This document shows, piece after piece, positions 14,032 to 21,328 of a stretch of 24,469 nucleotides of DNA. Numbering within the stretch: position 1 is the first letter of the stretch; every line of letters begins with the position of its first letter. The notes under the pieces are model-generated. The model ran no database searches. It was not told where the DNA came from and was given only the letters and a program-made list of their open reading frames with translations. A program made the translations under genes and the position numbers. Source of the stretch: DSOS01 sp035286585 (GTDB lineage Bacteria; Chloroflexota; Anaerolineae; Anaerolineales; UBA4823). Where the stretch lies: assembly GCA_035286585.1 (NCBI GenBank), contig DATEDC010000079.1:1-24469 (forward strand), read 5' to 3'.

Positions 14032-15318
14032 ATGGAAGAGACCATTAACGCGTTTAAGATGGCCCAAAGCCAGTTCGATCACGTAGCCGGTATGCTCAAC
14101 CTCGACCCGCAGGTGGCGGAGATGCTGCGTTGGCCAGGCCGGGAGTTTAAGTTCATGATCCCGGTGCGCATGGACAACGGCTCCCTGCGGGTGTTCTTCG
14201 GCTACCGCGTGCAGCATAACGATGCCCGCGGCCCGGCAAAGGGCGGCATTCGCTTTCATCCCGCTGAGACCCTGGACACCGTTCGGGCGCTGGCGATGTG
14301 GATGACCTGGAAAACCGCCGTGGCCGATATTCCACTCGGCGGCGGCAAGGGGGGTGTGCCGGTGGACCCGGCTACCCTGACCGTGAGCGAAAAAGAGCGC
14401 CTTTGCCGCGGGTGGATTGACCAGATGTGGCGGAATATCGGTCCCCGGCAGGATGTGCCCGCGCCGGATGTGGGCACCACGCCGCAAATGATGGGTTGGA
14501 TGATGGATGAGTACTCCAAGCTGGTGGGTCAGTACACTCCGGGGGTCATCACCGGTAAGCCGGTGGGCGGGGGCGGCTCGCTGGGGCGCACGGAGGCGAC
14601 TGGCTTCGGCGTAATTTACACCGTCCGAGAGGCCATGAAGCACCTGAAGATGGACCCGACCAGGTCCGTTGCAGCCATCCAGGGTTTTGGGAATGTATCC
14701 CAGTATGCAGCCATCGGGTTCACCCAACTGCTCGGCGGCAAGGTGGCTTGCGTGTCGTACTGGGATCGCGAGGACCACGCCGCCTACACGGTCAGCCATA
14801 AGGACGGGGTCGACCCGCTGTATTTGCAGTCGATCACCGACATCTACGGTGCGATCGACAAGGATAAGGCCCGCCAGGCTGGCTATCTGATCGAGGATGG
14901 CGGCGAGTGGATCACCAAGGATGTGGACGTGCTCATCCCCGGCGCGCTGGAGGGACAAATCAATGCCGAAACGGTCAAGCGGGTGAGCGACCGGGTTCGC
15001 CTGATAGCCGAAGGCGCCAACGGTCCCACCACGCTCGAAGCGGACCAGGTGTTTATGGAAAACAACGTGTTTGTCATCCCCGATTTTTTGTGCAACGCGG
15101 GGGGCGTAACCGTCTCATACTTTGAGAGCGTCCAGAACGACATGAACTACTACTGGACCCGCGAGGAAGTGCTGGAACACCTGGACACCAAGATCACCCA
15201 GGCGTTCAACAGCGTGGTGGAGATGGCCGCGCGCGAGCAGGTCTTCATGCGCGACGCTGCCTACATGGTGGCGATTGACCGGGTCGTCAAGGCGATGGAA
15301 CTGCGCGGCTGGCTGTAA
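14032..15318 (+). CDS. gdhA: Glutamate dehydrogenase family (Glu/Leu/Phe/Val dehydrogenase)
   Basis: A 428-residue hexameric-type amino-acid dehydrogenase that interconverts glutamate and 2-oxoglutarate plus ammonia. Catalytic residues align one-for-one in spacing with the clostridial enzyme: Lys70 in PAKGGIRFHP, Lys94 in MTWKTAVAD, Lys106 in PLGGGKGG and Asp146 in VPAPDVGT. The nucleotide-binding domain starts with AAIQGFGNVS (214-223). TGKPVGGGGSLGRTEATGFGV is the usual hinge motif. The segment after the second Rossmann strand reads CVSYWDREDHAAYTVSHKDGVD and is longer than the usual SDSxGxI form. The start at 14032 has GGAG 10 nt upstream; an earlier in-frame start at 13957 adds an unrelated peptide. 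A strong terminator follows the gene. NAD versus NADP preference is not settled. Confidence 0.93.
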   Translation: MEETINAFKMAQSQFDHVAGMLNLDPQVAEMLRWPGREFKFMIPVRMDNGSLRVFFGYRVQHNDARGPAKGGIRFHPAETLDTVRALAMWMTWKTAVADIPLGGGKGGVPVDPATLTVSEKERLCRGWIDQMWRNIGPRQDVPAPDVGTTPQMMGWMMDEYSKLVGQYTPGVITGKPVGGGGSLGRTEATGFGVIYTVREAMKHLKMDPTRSVAAIQGFGNVSQYAAIGFTQLLGGKVACVSYWDREDHAAYTVSHKDGVDPLYLQSITDIYGAIDKDKARQAGYLIEDGGEWITKDVDVLIPGALEGQINAETVKRVSDRVRLIAEGANGPTTLEADQVFMENNVFVIPDFLCNAGGVTVSYFESVQNDMNYYWTREEVLEHLDTKITQAFNSVVEMAAREQVFMRDAAYMVAIDRVVKAMELRGWL

Positions 15319-15335
15319 GAGCTCGAAATATCTCC

Positions 15336-15371
15336 CTGGTCCGGCATATACCCTGCCGGACCAGTCTTTTT
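15336..15371 (+). terminator. Strong intrinsic terminator after the dehydrogenase
   Basis: CTGGTCCGGCA (15336-15346) and its exact reverse complement (15354-15364) form an 11-bp stem with a 7-nt loop, followed by TCTTTTT. It ends the plus-strand transcript 18 nt after the stop codon. Confidence 0.9.
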
Positions 15372-15378
15372 AAACCGC

Positions 15379-15407
15379 TTGCATTCTCCCTGTATCTCAT
15401 ATACAAT
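15379..15407 (+). promoter_or_regulatory. Sigma-70 promoter, nearly leaderless, for the membrane-protein operon
   Basis: TTGCAT (15379-15384), a 17-nt spacer and TACAAT (15402-15407). Initiation near 15414 lies about 3 nt before the ATG at 15417, and no ribosome site fits between them. Confidence 0.65.
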
Positions 15408-15416
15408 GTAGGCACC

Positions 15417-15623
15417 ATGGGCATATCCGCAGATCTCATGCGCCTGTTCCTAGCAGCCTGCCTGCTCGGCATGGCGCTCCTGGCGGCTTTCTATATTCGC
15501 AGGCGAGAGCTTACCTATCCAGAATACTTTGGCTGGGGGTTGGTGATCCTCCTGGTCCCCCTGTTTGGACCGTTCCTGGTGATCTACCTGCGCCCGGGCC
15601 GCGCCGTGCGGCGTGCAAACTAG
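15417..15623 (+). CDS. Small two-helix membrane protein, PLDc_N-like
   Basis: A 68-residue protein with two predicted membrane helices (about 6-25 and 38-58). Between them is RRRELTYPEYFGWGLVIL, and after the second helix comes IYLRPGRAVRR. This arrangement resembles the short PLDc_N (phospholipase D-nuclease N-terminal) membrane modules often found as stand-alone proteins. The positive-inside rule places the basic connecting loop and the basic tail on opposite sides unless one helix is a hairpin, so topology is uncertain. It is first in a plus-strand series with the anchored NTF2-like protein and the large repeat membrane protein. Its start is supported by the promoter only 9 nt upstream, implying a leaderless message. 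Function unknown. Confidence 0.75.
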   Translation: MGISADLMRLFLAACLLGMALLAAFYIRRRELTYPEYFGWGLVILLVPLFGPFLVIYLRPGRAVRRAN

Positions 15624-15627
15624 CCGC

Positions 15628-15677
15628 GCGTCTCTGGCGGAGCGCCAGCCCAGCCAACACATTCCCCTAAGAGACGC
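15628..15677 (+). promoter_or_regulatory. Nested inverted repeats in the 74-nt gap
   Basis: GCGTCTCT (15628-15635) pairs with AGAGACGC (15670-15677). Overlapping its start is a second hairpin, CTGGCG (15634-15639) with CGCCAG (15643-15648). The two share bases 15634-15635, so they could be alternative or slightly staggered structures. A TATATA at 15681-15686 follows. No T-tract is present. Confidence 0.4.
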
Positions 15678-15697
15678 TGTTATATAAGTGGAGTCAA

Positions 15698-16171
15698 ATG
15701 AAACAAGACCGCTTTCTCCTGGGTATTCTCATCGGTATCGCCTTGCTGGTGGTGGTTGCAGTAGGGCTTTTTCTCGCGCGGCGGGGAGGGCAGGATTATG
15801 GCTCCGAAGATACGCCCCAGGGCGTGATTCGAAATTACATCCTGGCGCTGGAAAAGGGCGATTACGAACGCGCCTATGGCTATTTGCACGCCGCGGATAG
15901 CAAACCCAGTTACGATCAGTTCCGCTCCGCTTTCCTGTCTCGCCAGCTCGATACGCGCAATGCGGCTGTTCAAATTGGCGAGGCGCTGGAGATGGACGAG
16001 GTGGCGGATGTGGAATTGATTGTCATTCGCGGCGGCGCTGGTCCCTTTGGTGATGCCTATCGTGAATCGACCCAGGCGCTGCTGGAGAAAGATGGGCAGG
16101 GCGATTGGAAGATCGTCAACCTTCCGTACCCTTACTGGGGTTGGGACTGGTATCAACCGCGCCCAAAGTAG
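15698..16171 (+). CDS. Membrane-anchored NTF2-like (DUF4878-type) protein
   Basis: A 157-residue protein with one N-terminal membrane helix (about 7-27) followed by a small extracytoplasmic domain. The sequence TPQGVIRNYILALEKGDYERAYGYL, then YDQFRSAFLSR, a beta-rich middle, and GDWKIVNLPYPYWGWDW at the end fit the cone-shaped NTF2/DUF4878 fold used in many lipoproteins and anchored sensors. The C-terminal WGWDWY is aromatic-rich. GGAG sits 5 nt before the ATG. The next gene starts 33 nt after its stop, so the two are probably co-transcribed. No catalytic residues can be pointed to; ligand binding or a structural role in the envelope is more likely than enzyme activity. Confidence 0.8.
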   Translation: MKQDRFLLGILIGIALLVVVAVGLFLARRGGQDYGSEDTPQGVIRNYILALEKGDYERAYGYLHAADSKPSYDQFRSAFLSRQLDTRNAAVQIGEALEMDEVADVELIVIRGGAGPFGDAYRESTQALLEKDGQGDWKIVNLPYPYWGWDWYQPRPK

Positions 16172-16204
16172 AGATCAAGCCATTTGCTGAGCGAGGAGCT
16201 GAAT

Positions 16205-18136
16205 ATGCAGACCATCCGCAGGTTGTATCTTTATGTCGTCGCCCTGGTGAGCCTGGAAACCGTTTTGTGGGGCACCATCGGGCTGGCGCGCTCGATCTTC
16301 GCCGGCGAGACGCTTGGCGGCGGCGCTGCCCGCCTGGCTGGAGCCCTGTCGATGATCCTGGTGGGCATCCCGGTTTTTCTGGTCCATTGGTGGCTGGCGC
16401 AGCGCGGCGCCCAAAAGGAGATCGAGGAGCGCTCCTCCCGCCTGCGGGCACTGTTTCTCTATGGAGTTTCTGTGGGGACCCTGGTGCCAGTGCTGCAAAA
16501 CACGCTGGCCCTGCTCAGCCGCACCCTGATTCAGCTTTTCGGCGGGCGGGCCGGGCAGGCGATGTTTGGCGGCGGTCAGACCTGGAGCGATAACCTGATC
16601 GCCATCCTGCTGAACGGCGTGGTTGCTTTATACATCTATTCTGTCCTGAGAGGAGACTGGAAAGTCCCGCTGCAGGGTGACGCTTTTCCAGAGACCCGCC
16701 GGCTGTATCGCTACTTTTTTATGCTCTACGGGCTGGCGATGCTCGTCTTTGGCGTGCAGCAGGTGGTTCAATACGCTCTCGGGGCCTGGGGTTCCGTGGG
16801 GCAGGGGGCGATGGGGATGCTGGCGAACGGTCTGGCTTTGCTGCTGGTGGGCGCGCCGCTGTGGGCCTGGGTGTGGAGGTTTATCCAGCGTTCTCTGGCG
16901 GACATAAGCGAGGCGACCTCGACACTGCGCCTGTTTATCCTGTATTTGCTCGCCTTCATCGGCGTCGTCAGCGTTTTATCCTCTACAGGGGTGGTCATGT
17001 ACTGGCTTTTACGCCTGGCGATGGGTGAGAGGCTGGCGGCAGCCCGCTTGCTGAGCGCGATCAGTGCGCCGTTTTCGGTGGGACTGTCGCTGGGAACTGT
17101 CTGGGCGTATTTTGGTCGGGCGCTCAGCGCGGAGACGCGCTCCCTGGCCGACCTGAGCCGGCGAGCCGGGCTGCGCCGCCTGTACCACTACGTTCTGGCG
17201 CTGCTCGGCCTGGGCGCCCTGTTTATCGGCTTGCATATGCTGCTGGCATATATCCTCGATCTCGGTCTTAGCCAGACCACCGTGTGGGGAGCGGCCTTGC
17301 GGAACAGCCTGGCGGCCTCCCTGGCGACCCTGGCTGTCGGTCTGCCCATCTGGTTGTTCAACTGGCGGCCGATGGTCCGGGAAGCCATCCAGGAAGGCGA
17401 AGAGGGGGATCATGCTCGCCGCTCTGTCATCCGCAAAAGTTATTTATACCTGGCCTTATTCGCCGGGGTGATGGGGGTGATGTTCGCCACCGGCGCGCTG
17501 CTCTACCAGTTCCTGCGCTCCTGGCTGGGAGACCAGGTTGCCAACCTGCCTCTGGCGGCTGCTCAGCAGGTCAAGACGGTCCTGCTGTTTGCCGCGCTGC
17601 TGGCTTACCACTGGCGGGCTTTGCGGGCAGACAACAGGCTTGCAGAGAGTTCGCTGGCAAAATTGCACGCCCGCTTCCCGGTTTTAGTCCTCTCTCCGGA
17701 CGAGGCGGAGTTCGCGGACCTGCTGGCAGAGGCGTTAGAGCGCGAGGCGGCCGGGCTGCCCGTCGCAGTGCATGCCTACAGCCTTGGCGCGCCGGACGAG
17801 AGCCTTTCAGCGGCGAAGGCCGTGATCCTGCCGGCCGAGGCGCTTGCCAGACCGCCGGAGGCGGTGCTCTTGTGGCTGCAAAATTTCTCCGGGACCAGGT
17901 TGGTGGTGCCCTCGTCAGCCCCGGGATGGCATTGGGTGTTTGGCAGCCAGCGCCCCTTGGCTCAACTGGCCCGCCAGACCGCCAGGATCGTACGCCACCT
18001 GGCCGAGGGCGAGGCCATACCCCAGCCGCGAGAATCCTCTCCCTGGCTGATCGCCATCTATATTCTGGCTGGGCTGTTCGGGTTGGAGATCGTGTTCGCC
18101 TTGTTCAGCCTGTTTGCCTCCCTGATCTTCCAGTGA
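16205..18136 (+). CDS. Large polytopic membrane protein with six tandem 2-TM repeats (DUF5671-like)
   Basis: A 643-residue membrane protein. Six repeats start near residues 5, 80, 165, 239, 323 and 409. Each begins with a basic-aromatic RxLYxY-like segment (RRLYLY, RALFLY, RRLYRY, LRLFILY, RRLYHY, RKSYLY), continues with one hydrophobic helix, and ends with a second helix of the type LVGxPxWLxxW. That predicts 12 helices. Residues about 485-605 form a soluble alpha/beta domain with PVLVLSPDEAEF, and a final helix occupies 613-641. The repeats resemble the DUF5671 family, whose function is unknown. The start at 16205 is preferred over one seven codons earlier because GAGGAG lies 8 nt before it. 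It closes an operon with the two small membrane proteins and converges with the minus-strand operon 11 nt later, with no terminator between. Confidence 0.85.
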   Translation: MQTIRRLYLYVVALVSLETVLWGTIGLARSIFAGETLGGGAARLAGALSMILVGIPVFLVHWWLAQRGAQKEIEERSSRLRALFLYGVSVGTLVPVLQNTLALLSRTLIQLFGGRAGQAMFGGGQTWSDNLIAILLNGVVALYIYSVLRGDWKVPLQGDAFPETRRLYRYFFMLYGLAMLVFGVQQVVQYALGAWGSVGQGAMGMLANGLALLLVGAPLWAWVWRFIQRSLADISEATSTLRLFILYLLAFIGVVSVLSSTGVVMYWLLRLAMGERLAAARLLSAISAPFSVGLSLGTVWAYFGRALSAETRSLADLSRRAGLRRLYHYVLALLGLGALFIGLHMLLAYILDLGLSQTTVWGAALRNSLAASLATLAVGLPIWLFNWRPMVREAIQEGEEGDHARRSVIRKSYLYLALFAGVMGVMFATGALLYQFLRSWLGDQVANLPLAAAQQVKTVLLFAALLAYHWRALRADNRLAESSLAKLHARFPVLVLSPDEAEFADLLAEALEREAAGLPVAVHAYSLGAPDESLSAAKAVILPAEALARPPEAVLLWLQNFSGTRLVVPSSAPGWHWVFGSQRPLAQLARQTARIVRHLAEGEAIPQPRESSPWLIAIYILAGLFGLEIVFALFSLFASLIFQ

Positions 18137-18147
18137 GGCTGGCAGGG

Positions 18148-19029
18148 CTAAGGCTCGAGGAGCTGCACGTAGCGACCGTCTTTGTCGCCAAACAGGCCGC
18201 TTACCAGGTGATAAATGGCGAAAAGCTCCAGGGCAAATGGCAGATAGCCTCCGTAGCCCAATAGCGGCATCTCGAAAATGGGCCAGGACTGCCCCCAGGG
18301 CACCAGGTACACCCATTTCGGATACGAAAGATAATTCCACATTTCCCAGAAGAAGGCGGTCAGCAGGGCGCCCAGCCACAGGGCGATGACCGGGCGCCAA
18401 TCCCCTTTCGCCGTCCAGCTTGCCAGGTGGCGATTGCCTAGCCAGATGTTGATCGGTTCCATGATGAAATAAACCGAGATCCAAACGAAGGGGAAGAAAA
18501 GCCGCGGCCAGAGCCACATCAAGACGAACATGACCAGCCCGGCGCAAAAGAAAAGCGCGCTGGTGGCTTTGGTGGGCGCGATCCTTGGGCCGCCTCTCAG
18601 GCGTTGTAAAAATGTAAAGCTGCCCACCAGCTCGGCGCTGCCAAACACGGCCGGAATCACGGTGGTGAAGCTGAGCGTCGCCCATAGCCAAAACTGGATG
18701 GGGGTGAAGATATCTGCGCCCAGATATTGCCAGTTCTGCAGGCGCCAGTTGACGACCTCGAAAATCCACCAGACGGGGGCGGAAATAAAGAACAGGCTGA
18801 TATATTTGCCTCGGCTGCGGGTGAGCAGCGAGGTGCCTTTGCGCAGATACACCAGCGCGTCGACAGCCAGGCAGTAGCCCAGCCACATCGGGAAAAAACC
18901 CCAGTGGGTGCGTGGGCCTTCCAGGGTCCAGTTCAGCGCCCAGAATACACCGGCGAGTCCCAGGCCCACCCAGCCGTGCATGGCCAGCCCGCGGCGAGGG
19001 TAAGGCTTCGTCAGGGTGGAATCGCTCAC
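18148..19029 (-). CDS. Polytopic membrane protein with three ExxN motifs, unknown function
   Basis: A 293-residue, Trp/Phe-rich protein with about eight predicted membrane helices. I do not recognise a named family. Three similar motifs lie in or beside helices: WIFEVVNWRLQNW (Glu91, Asn94), FIMEPINIWLG (Glu191, Asn194) and FFWEMWNYLSYPKW (Glu229, Asn232). The first and third share W.Y.L downstream, which suggests internal duplication. The GTG start at 19029 overlaps the epimerase stop as GTGA and has GGAG 7 nt upstream, so it is translationally coupled to the epimerase. A longer open frame exists upstream but lies wholly inside the epimerase gene. Intramembrane acidic/amide motifs can mark a lipid-modifying or isoprenoid enzyme, but that is speculation. 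It is last in the mutase operon. Confidence 0.8.
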   Translation of the reverse strand: MSDSTLTKPYPRRGLAMHGWVGLGLAGVFWALNWTLEGPRTHWGFFPMWLGYCLAVDALVYLRKGTSLLTRSRGKYISLFFISAPVWWIFEVVNWRLQNWQYLGADIFTPIQFWLWATLSFTTVIPAVFGSAELVGSFTFLQRLRGGPRIAPTKATSALFFCAGLVMFVLMWLWPRLFFPFVWISVYFIMEPINIWLGNRHLASWTAKGDWRPVIALWLGALLTAFFWEMWNYLSYPKWVYLVPWGQSWPIFEMPLLGYGGYLPFALELFAIYHLVSGLFGDKDGRYVQLLEP

Positions 19030-19457
19030 GATCCCGCTCCCTGGTCTTGCCGAGGCAGCTCGTAGAGCTCCACCAGCACGCCGTGCGCGCTCTCCGGGTG
19101 GATAAAGGCGATTTTCTTGCCCCCGCTCCCGCTGAGCGGCGTTTCGTTGATCAGGCGCACACCTTTCTCCCGCAGCCGGTCGAGCGCAGCCTGGATGTCG
19201 TCCACCTCCAGGCAAACGTGATGCATGCCGGGGCCGCGTTTTTCCAGGTAGCGGGCCACCCCGCTGTCGCCCGTCGTCGGCTTGACAAGTTCCACTTCGC
19301 TCTCCCCGACCGGCAGGAACGCCACCAACGCTTGCTGCTCGGGCACATCTTCGACGGCTTGAAGCTCCAACCCCAGGGCGTCCCGCCAGAAACCCAGCGC
19401 GGCTTCAAGGTCGTGGACGACGATCGCAACGTGGTCGATCCGTTTGATTTTGGTCAT
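19026..19457 (-). CDS. mce: Methylmalonyl-CoA epimerase
   Basis: A 143-residue vicinal-oxygen-chelate protein that interconverts the (S) and (R) forms of methylmalonyl-CoA, linking propionyl-CoA carboxylase to the mutase. It has the two glyoxalase-like beta-alpha-beta-beta-beta units of the family: KRIDHVAIVVHDLEAALGFWRDALGL and PGMHHVCLEVDDIQAALDRL. Likely metal ligands are His9, Glu56 (in EVELVKP), His80 and Glu130 (in GVLVELYE); the His80-to-Glu130 interval of 50 equals that of the characterised propionibacterial enzyme. GxGGKKIAFIHP is a further family motif. AGGA lies 8 nt before the ATG. It starts 40 nt after the mutase stop, which supports the assignment. Confidence 0.95.
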   Translation of the reverse strand: MTKIKRIDHVAIVVHDLEAALGFWRDALGLELQAVEDVPEQQALVAFLPVGESEVELVKPTTGDSGVARYLEKRGPGMHHVCLEVDDIQAALDRLREKGVRLINETPLSGSGGKKIAFIHPESAHGVLVELYELPRQDQGAGS

Positions 19458-19496
19458 TGCGCATTCCTGTAAGCGTCAAGCCGCAGGGCAGGCAGG

Positions 19497-21155
19497 TCAC
19501 AGCCAGGCGGGCGGGTGATACTCACCCCACACCTGGCGGAGAGATCGGCAGATTTCTCCCAGCGTGATTTCGTTTTCGACGCATTCGATGAATAAGGGCA
19601 GCAGGTTTTCGCCTCCCTTGGCTGTCTGTTCCAGGCGGGCGAGCAGCTCGCTGACCCGGCTGGCATCTCGCCGCGAGCGCAGCCTGGCCAGGCGCCTCCC
19701 CTGTTCGGCTTCGATGGCTGGGTCTACTTGCAGCCGCCTCAGATCGGTGCTCTCTTCCACCTGGTAGGCGTTTACCCCCACAACGATTTGCCGCTTATCT
19801 TCCACCGCGCGCTGGTACTGGTAGGCGGCTTCCTGGATTTCAGCCTGGATGTACCCTCTTTCGATGGCTGCCAGCGCGCCGCCCAGCTCGTCGATCTTGC
19901 GCAGGTACTCCTGGGCGCGCGTCTCGATCTCGTCGGTCAGGTATTCGAGCAGGTACGAGCCAGCCAGGGGATCGACGCTGTCGGCCACGCCCGATTCGTG
20001 GGCGATGACCTGTTGGGTGCGCAGGGCGACCCGCACGGACTTTTCGGTGGGCAGCCACAGGGCTTCATCCATGCTGTTGGTGTGCAGCGACTGGGTGCCG
20101 CCCAGCACGGCCGCCAGGGCTTGCAAGGCCACCCGGATCACGTTGTTTTCCGGCTGCTGGGCGGTCAGGGTCGAGCCGCCCGTCTGCGTGTGGAAGCGCA
20201 GCATGCAGGCGCGCGGGTTTTGGGCCTCGAAGCGCTGGCGCATGATGCGCGCCCACATTCGCCGGGCTGCCCGGAACTTGGCCACCTCCTCCAGGAAATT
20301 GTTGTGGGCGTTGAAGAAGAAAGATAGCTGCTCGGCGAATTGGTCCACGTCCAGGCCGGCCTCAACCGCCGCCTGGACGTAAGCAATCGCGTTCGCCAGG
20401 GTGAAGGCTACTTCCTGCACCGCGGTGGAGCCCGCTTCTCGGATGTGGTACCCCGAGATGCTGATCGTGTTCCAATGCGGGACCTCGCTCTGGCAGAACT
20501 GGAACACATCTGTAATCAGGCGCATCGAAGGCCCTGGCGGGAAGATGTAGGTGCCTCGGGCGATGTACTCTTTGAGGATGTCGTTTTGGATCGTGCCGCG
20601 CAGTTGGCGGGTCTCCACTCCCTGGCGCCTGGCGACGGCGATATACATGGCGAGCAGGATCGATGCCGGGGCGTTGATGGTCATCGAGGTGGATACGCGG
20701 TCGAGGGGGATATCGCGAAACAGGGTCTCCATGTCCTCCAGCGAGGAGATCGACACCCCCACCTTGCCCACCTCGCCGCGGGCGATGGGGTCATCGGCGT
20801 CGTATCCGATTTGCGTGGGCAGGTCGAAAGCCACCGAGAGGCCGGTCTGCCCTTGATCCAAAAGGTAGCGGTAGCGGCGGTTGGACTCGGCCGCGCTGGC
20901 GTAACCGGCGTACTGGCGCATCGTCCACAGGCGCCCGCGATACATGGTCGGCTGCACGCCGCGGGTGAAAGGGTATTCGCCGGGGAAACCCAGCCGGTCG
21001 TGATACGCCTCGGTCTCGAATTTCTCGGGCCCCAGGGCCCGCGGGACCGGGATGCCCGAGGAGGTCGAAAATTCTGCTTTGCGCTCTGGGTAATGCTCCA
21101 GGGTGGGTTCCAGGGTTTCTTTTTCCCAGCGTTCTCGTTCGGATGCAGGGGTCAT
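19497..21155 (-). CDS. Methylmalonyl-CoA mutase, catalytic (large) subunit of the split type
   Basis: A 552-residue acyl-CoA mutase catalytic subunit; it rearranges (R)-methylmalonyl-CoA to succinyl-CoA using adenosylcobalamin. The TIM-barrel sequence is complete: GVQPTMYRGRLWTMRQYAGY, GLSVAFDLPTQIGYD, GTIQNDILKEYIARGTYIFPP, ISGYHIREAG, FRAARRMWARIM and TQSLHTNSMDEAL. Substrate-defining residues are Tyr82 (RQYAG) and Arg212 (PSMR), with His237 in GYHIREAG. Tyr plus Arg points to methylmalonyl-CoA rather than isobutyryl-CoA (RQF) or 2-hydroxyisobutyryl-CoA (RQI) mutase. The protein stops before any B12-binding domain, so it must pair with a separate cobalamin subunit, which is not in this window. 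Followed by the epimerase. Confidence 0.95.
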   Translation of the reverse strand: MTPASERERWEKETLEPTLEHYPERKAEFSTSSGIPVPRALGPEKFETEAYHDRLGFPGEYPFTRGVQPTMYRGRLWTMRQYAGYASAAESNRRYRYLLDQGQTGLSVAFDLPTQIGYDADDPIARGEVGKVGVSISSLEDMETLFRDIPLDRVSTSMTINAPASILLAMYIAVARRQGVETRQLRGTIQNDILKEYIARGTYIFPPGPSMRLITDVFQFCQSEVPHWNTISISGYHIREAGSTAVQEVAFTLANAIAYVQAAVEAGLDVDQFAEQLSFFFNAHNNFLEEVAKFRAARRMWARIMRQRFEAQNPRACMLRFHTQTGGSTLTAQQPENNVIRVALQALAAVLGGTQSLHTNSMDEALWLPTEKSVRVALRTQQVIAHESGVADSVDPLAGSYLLEYLTDEIETRAQEYLRKIDELGGALAAIERGYIQAEIQEAAYQYQRAVEDKRQIVVGVNAYQVEESTDLRRLQVDPAIEAEQGRRLARLRSRRDASRVSELLARLEQTAKGGENLLPLFIECVENEITLGEICRSLRQVWGEYHPPAWL

Positions 21156-21193
21156 GTCAGCCTCGGATAGTCAGGGTAAACGGGTCGGGGGAA

Positions 21194-21199
21194 AGTATA
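21194..21199 (-). promoter_or_regulatory. -10-like element for the mutase operon
   Basis: On the minus strand TATACT lies 39 nt before the mutase ATG. No convincing -35 hexamer is found at 16-18 nt. It is in the 173-nt region shared with the divergent DUF1786 operon. Confidence 0.4.
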
Positions 21200-21235
21200 C
21201 CTGATTAAATCGAGCCGGAGTGCCCGCAATTATGG

Positions 21236-21241
21236 TACACT
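21236..21241 (+). promoter_or_regulatory. Extended -10 element for the DUF1786 operon
   Basis: TACACT preceded by TGG, an extended -10 of the same form as the one before the lipoprotein esterase (TGA-TACACT). It would give a leader of about 80 nt to the ATG at 21329. No ribosome site is visible just before that ATG. Confidence 0.4.
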
Positions 21242-21328
21242 CATCTGCTACGCGGCCTGGCGGTGTTGGGTGAGCGAATATTTTAACCCAAACGCAGCCG
21301 TGAAACCAGCTAGCTGATTATTGGTACG

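Noticed and set aside
17284..18264. A 326-codon plus-strand frame inside and past the six-repeat membrane protein gene
   Set aside because: Out-of-frame Gly/Arg/Ala-rich translation without hydrophobic pattern; the true frame shows regular membrane helices.
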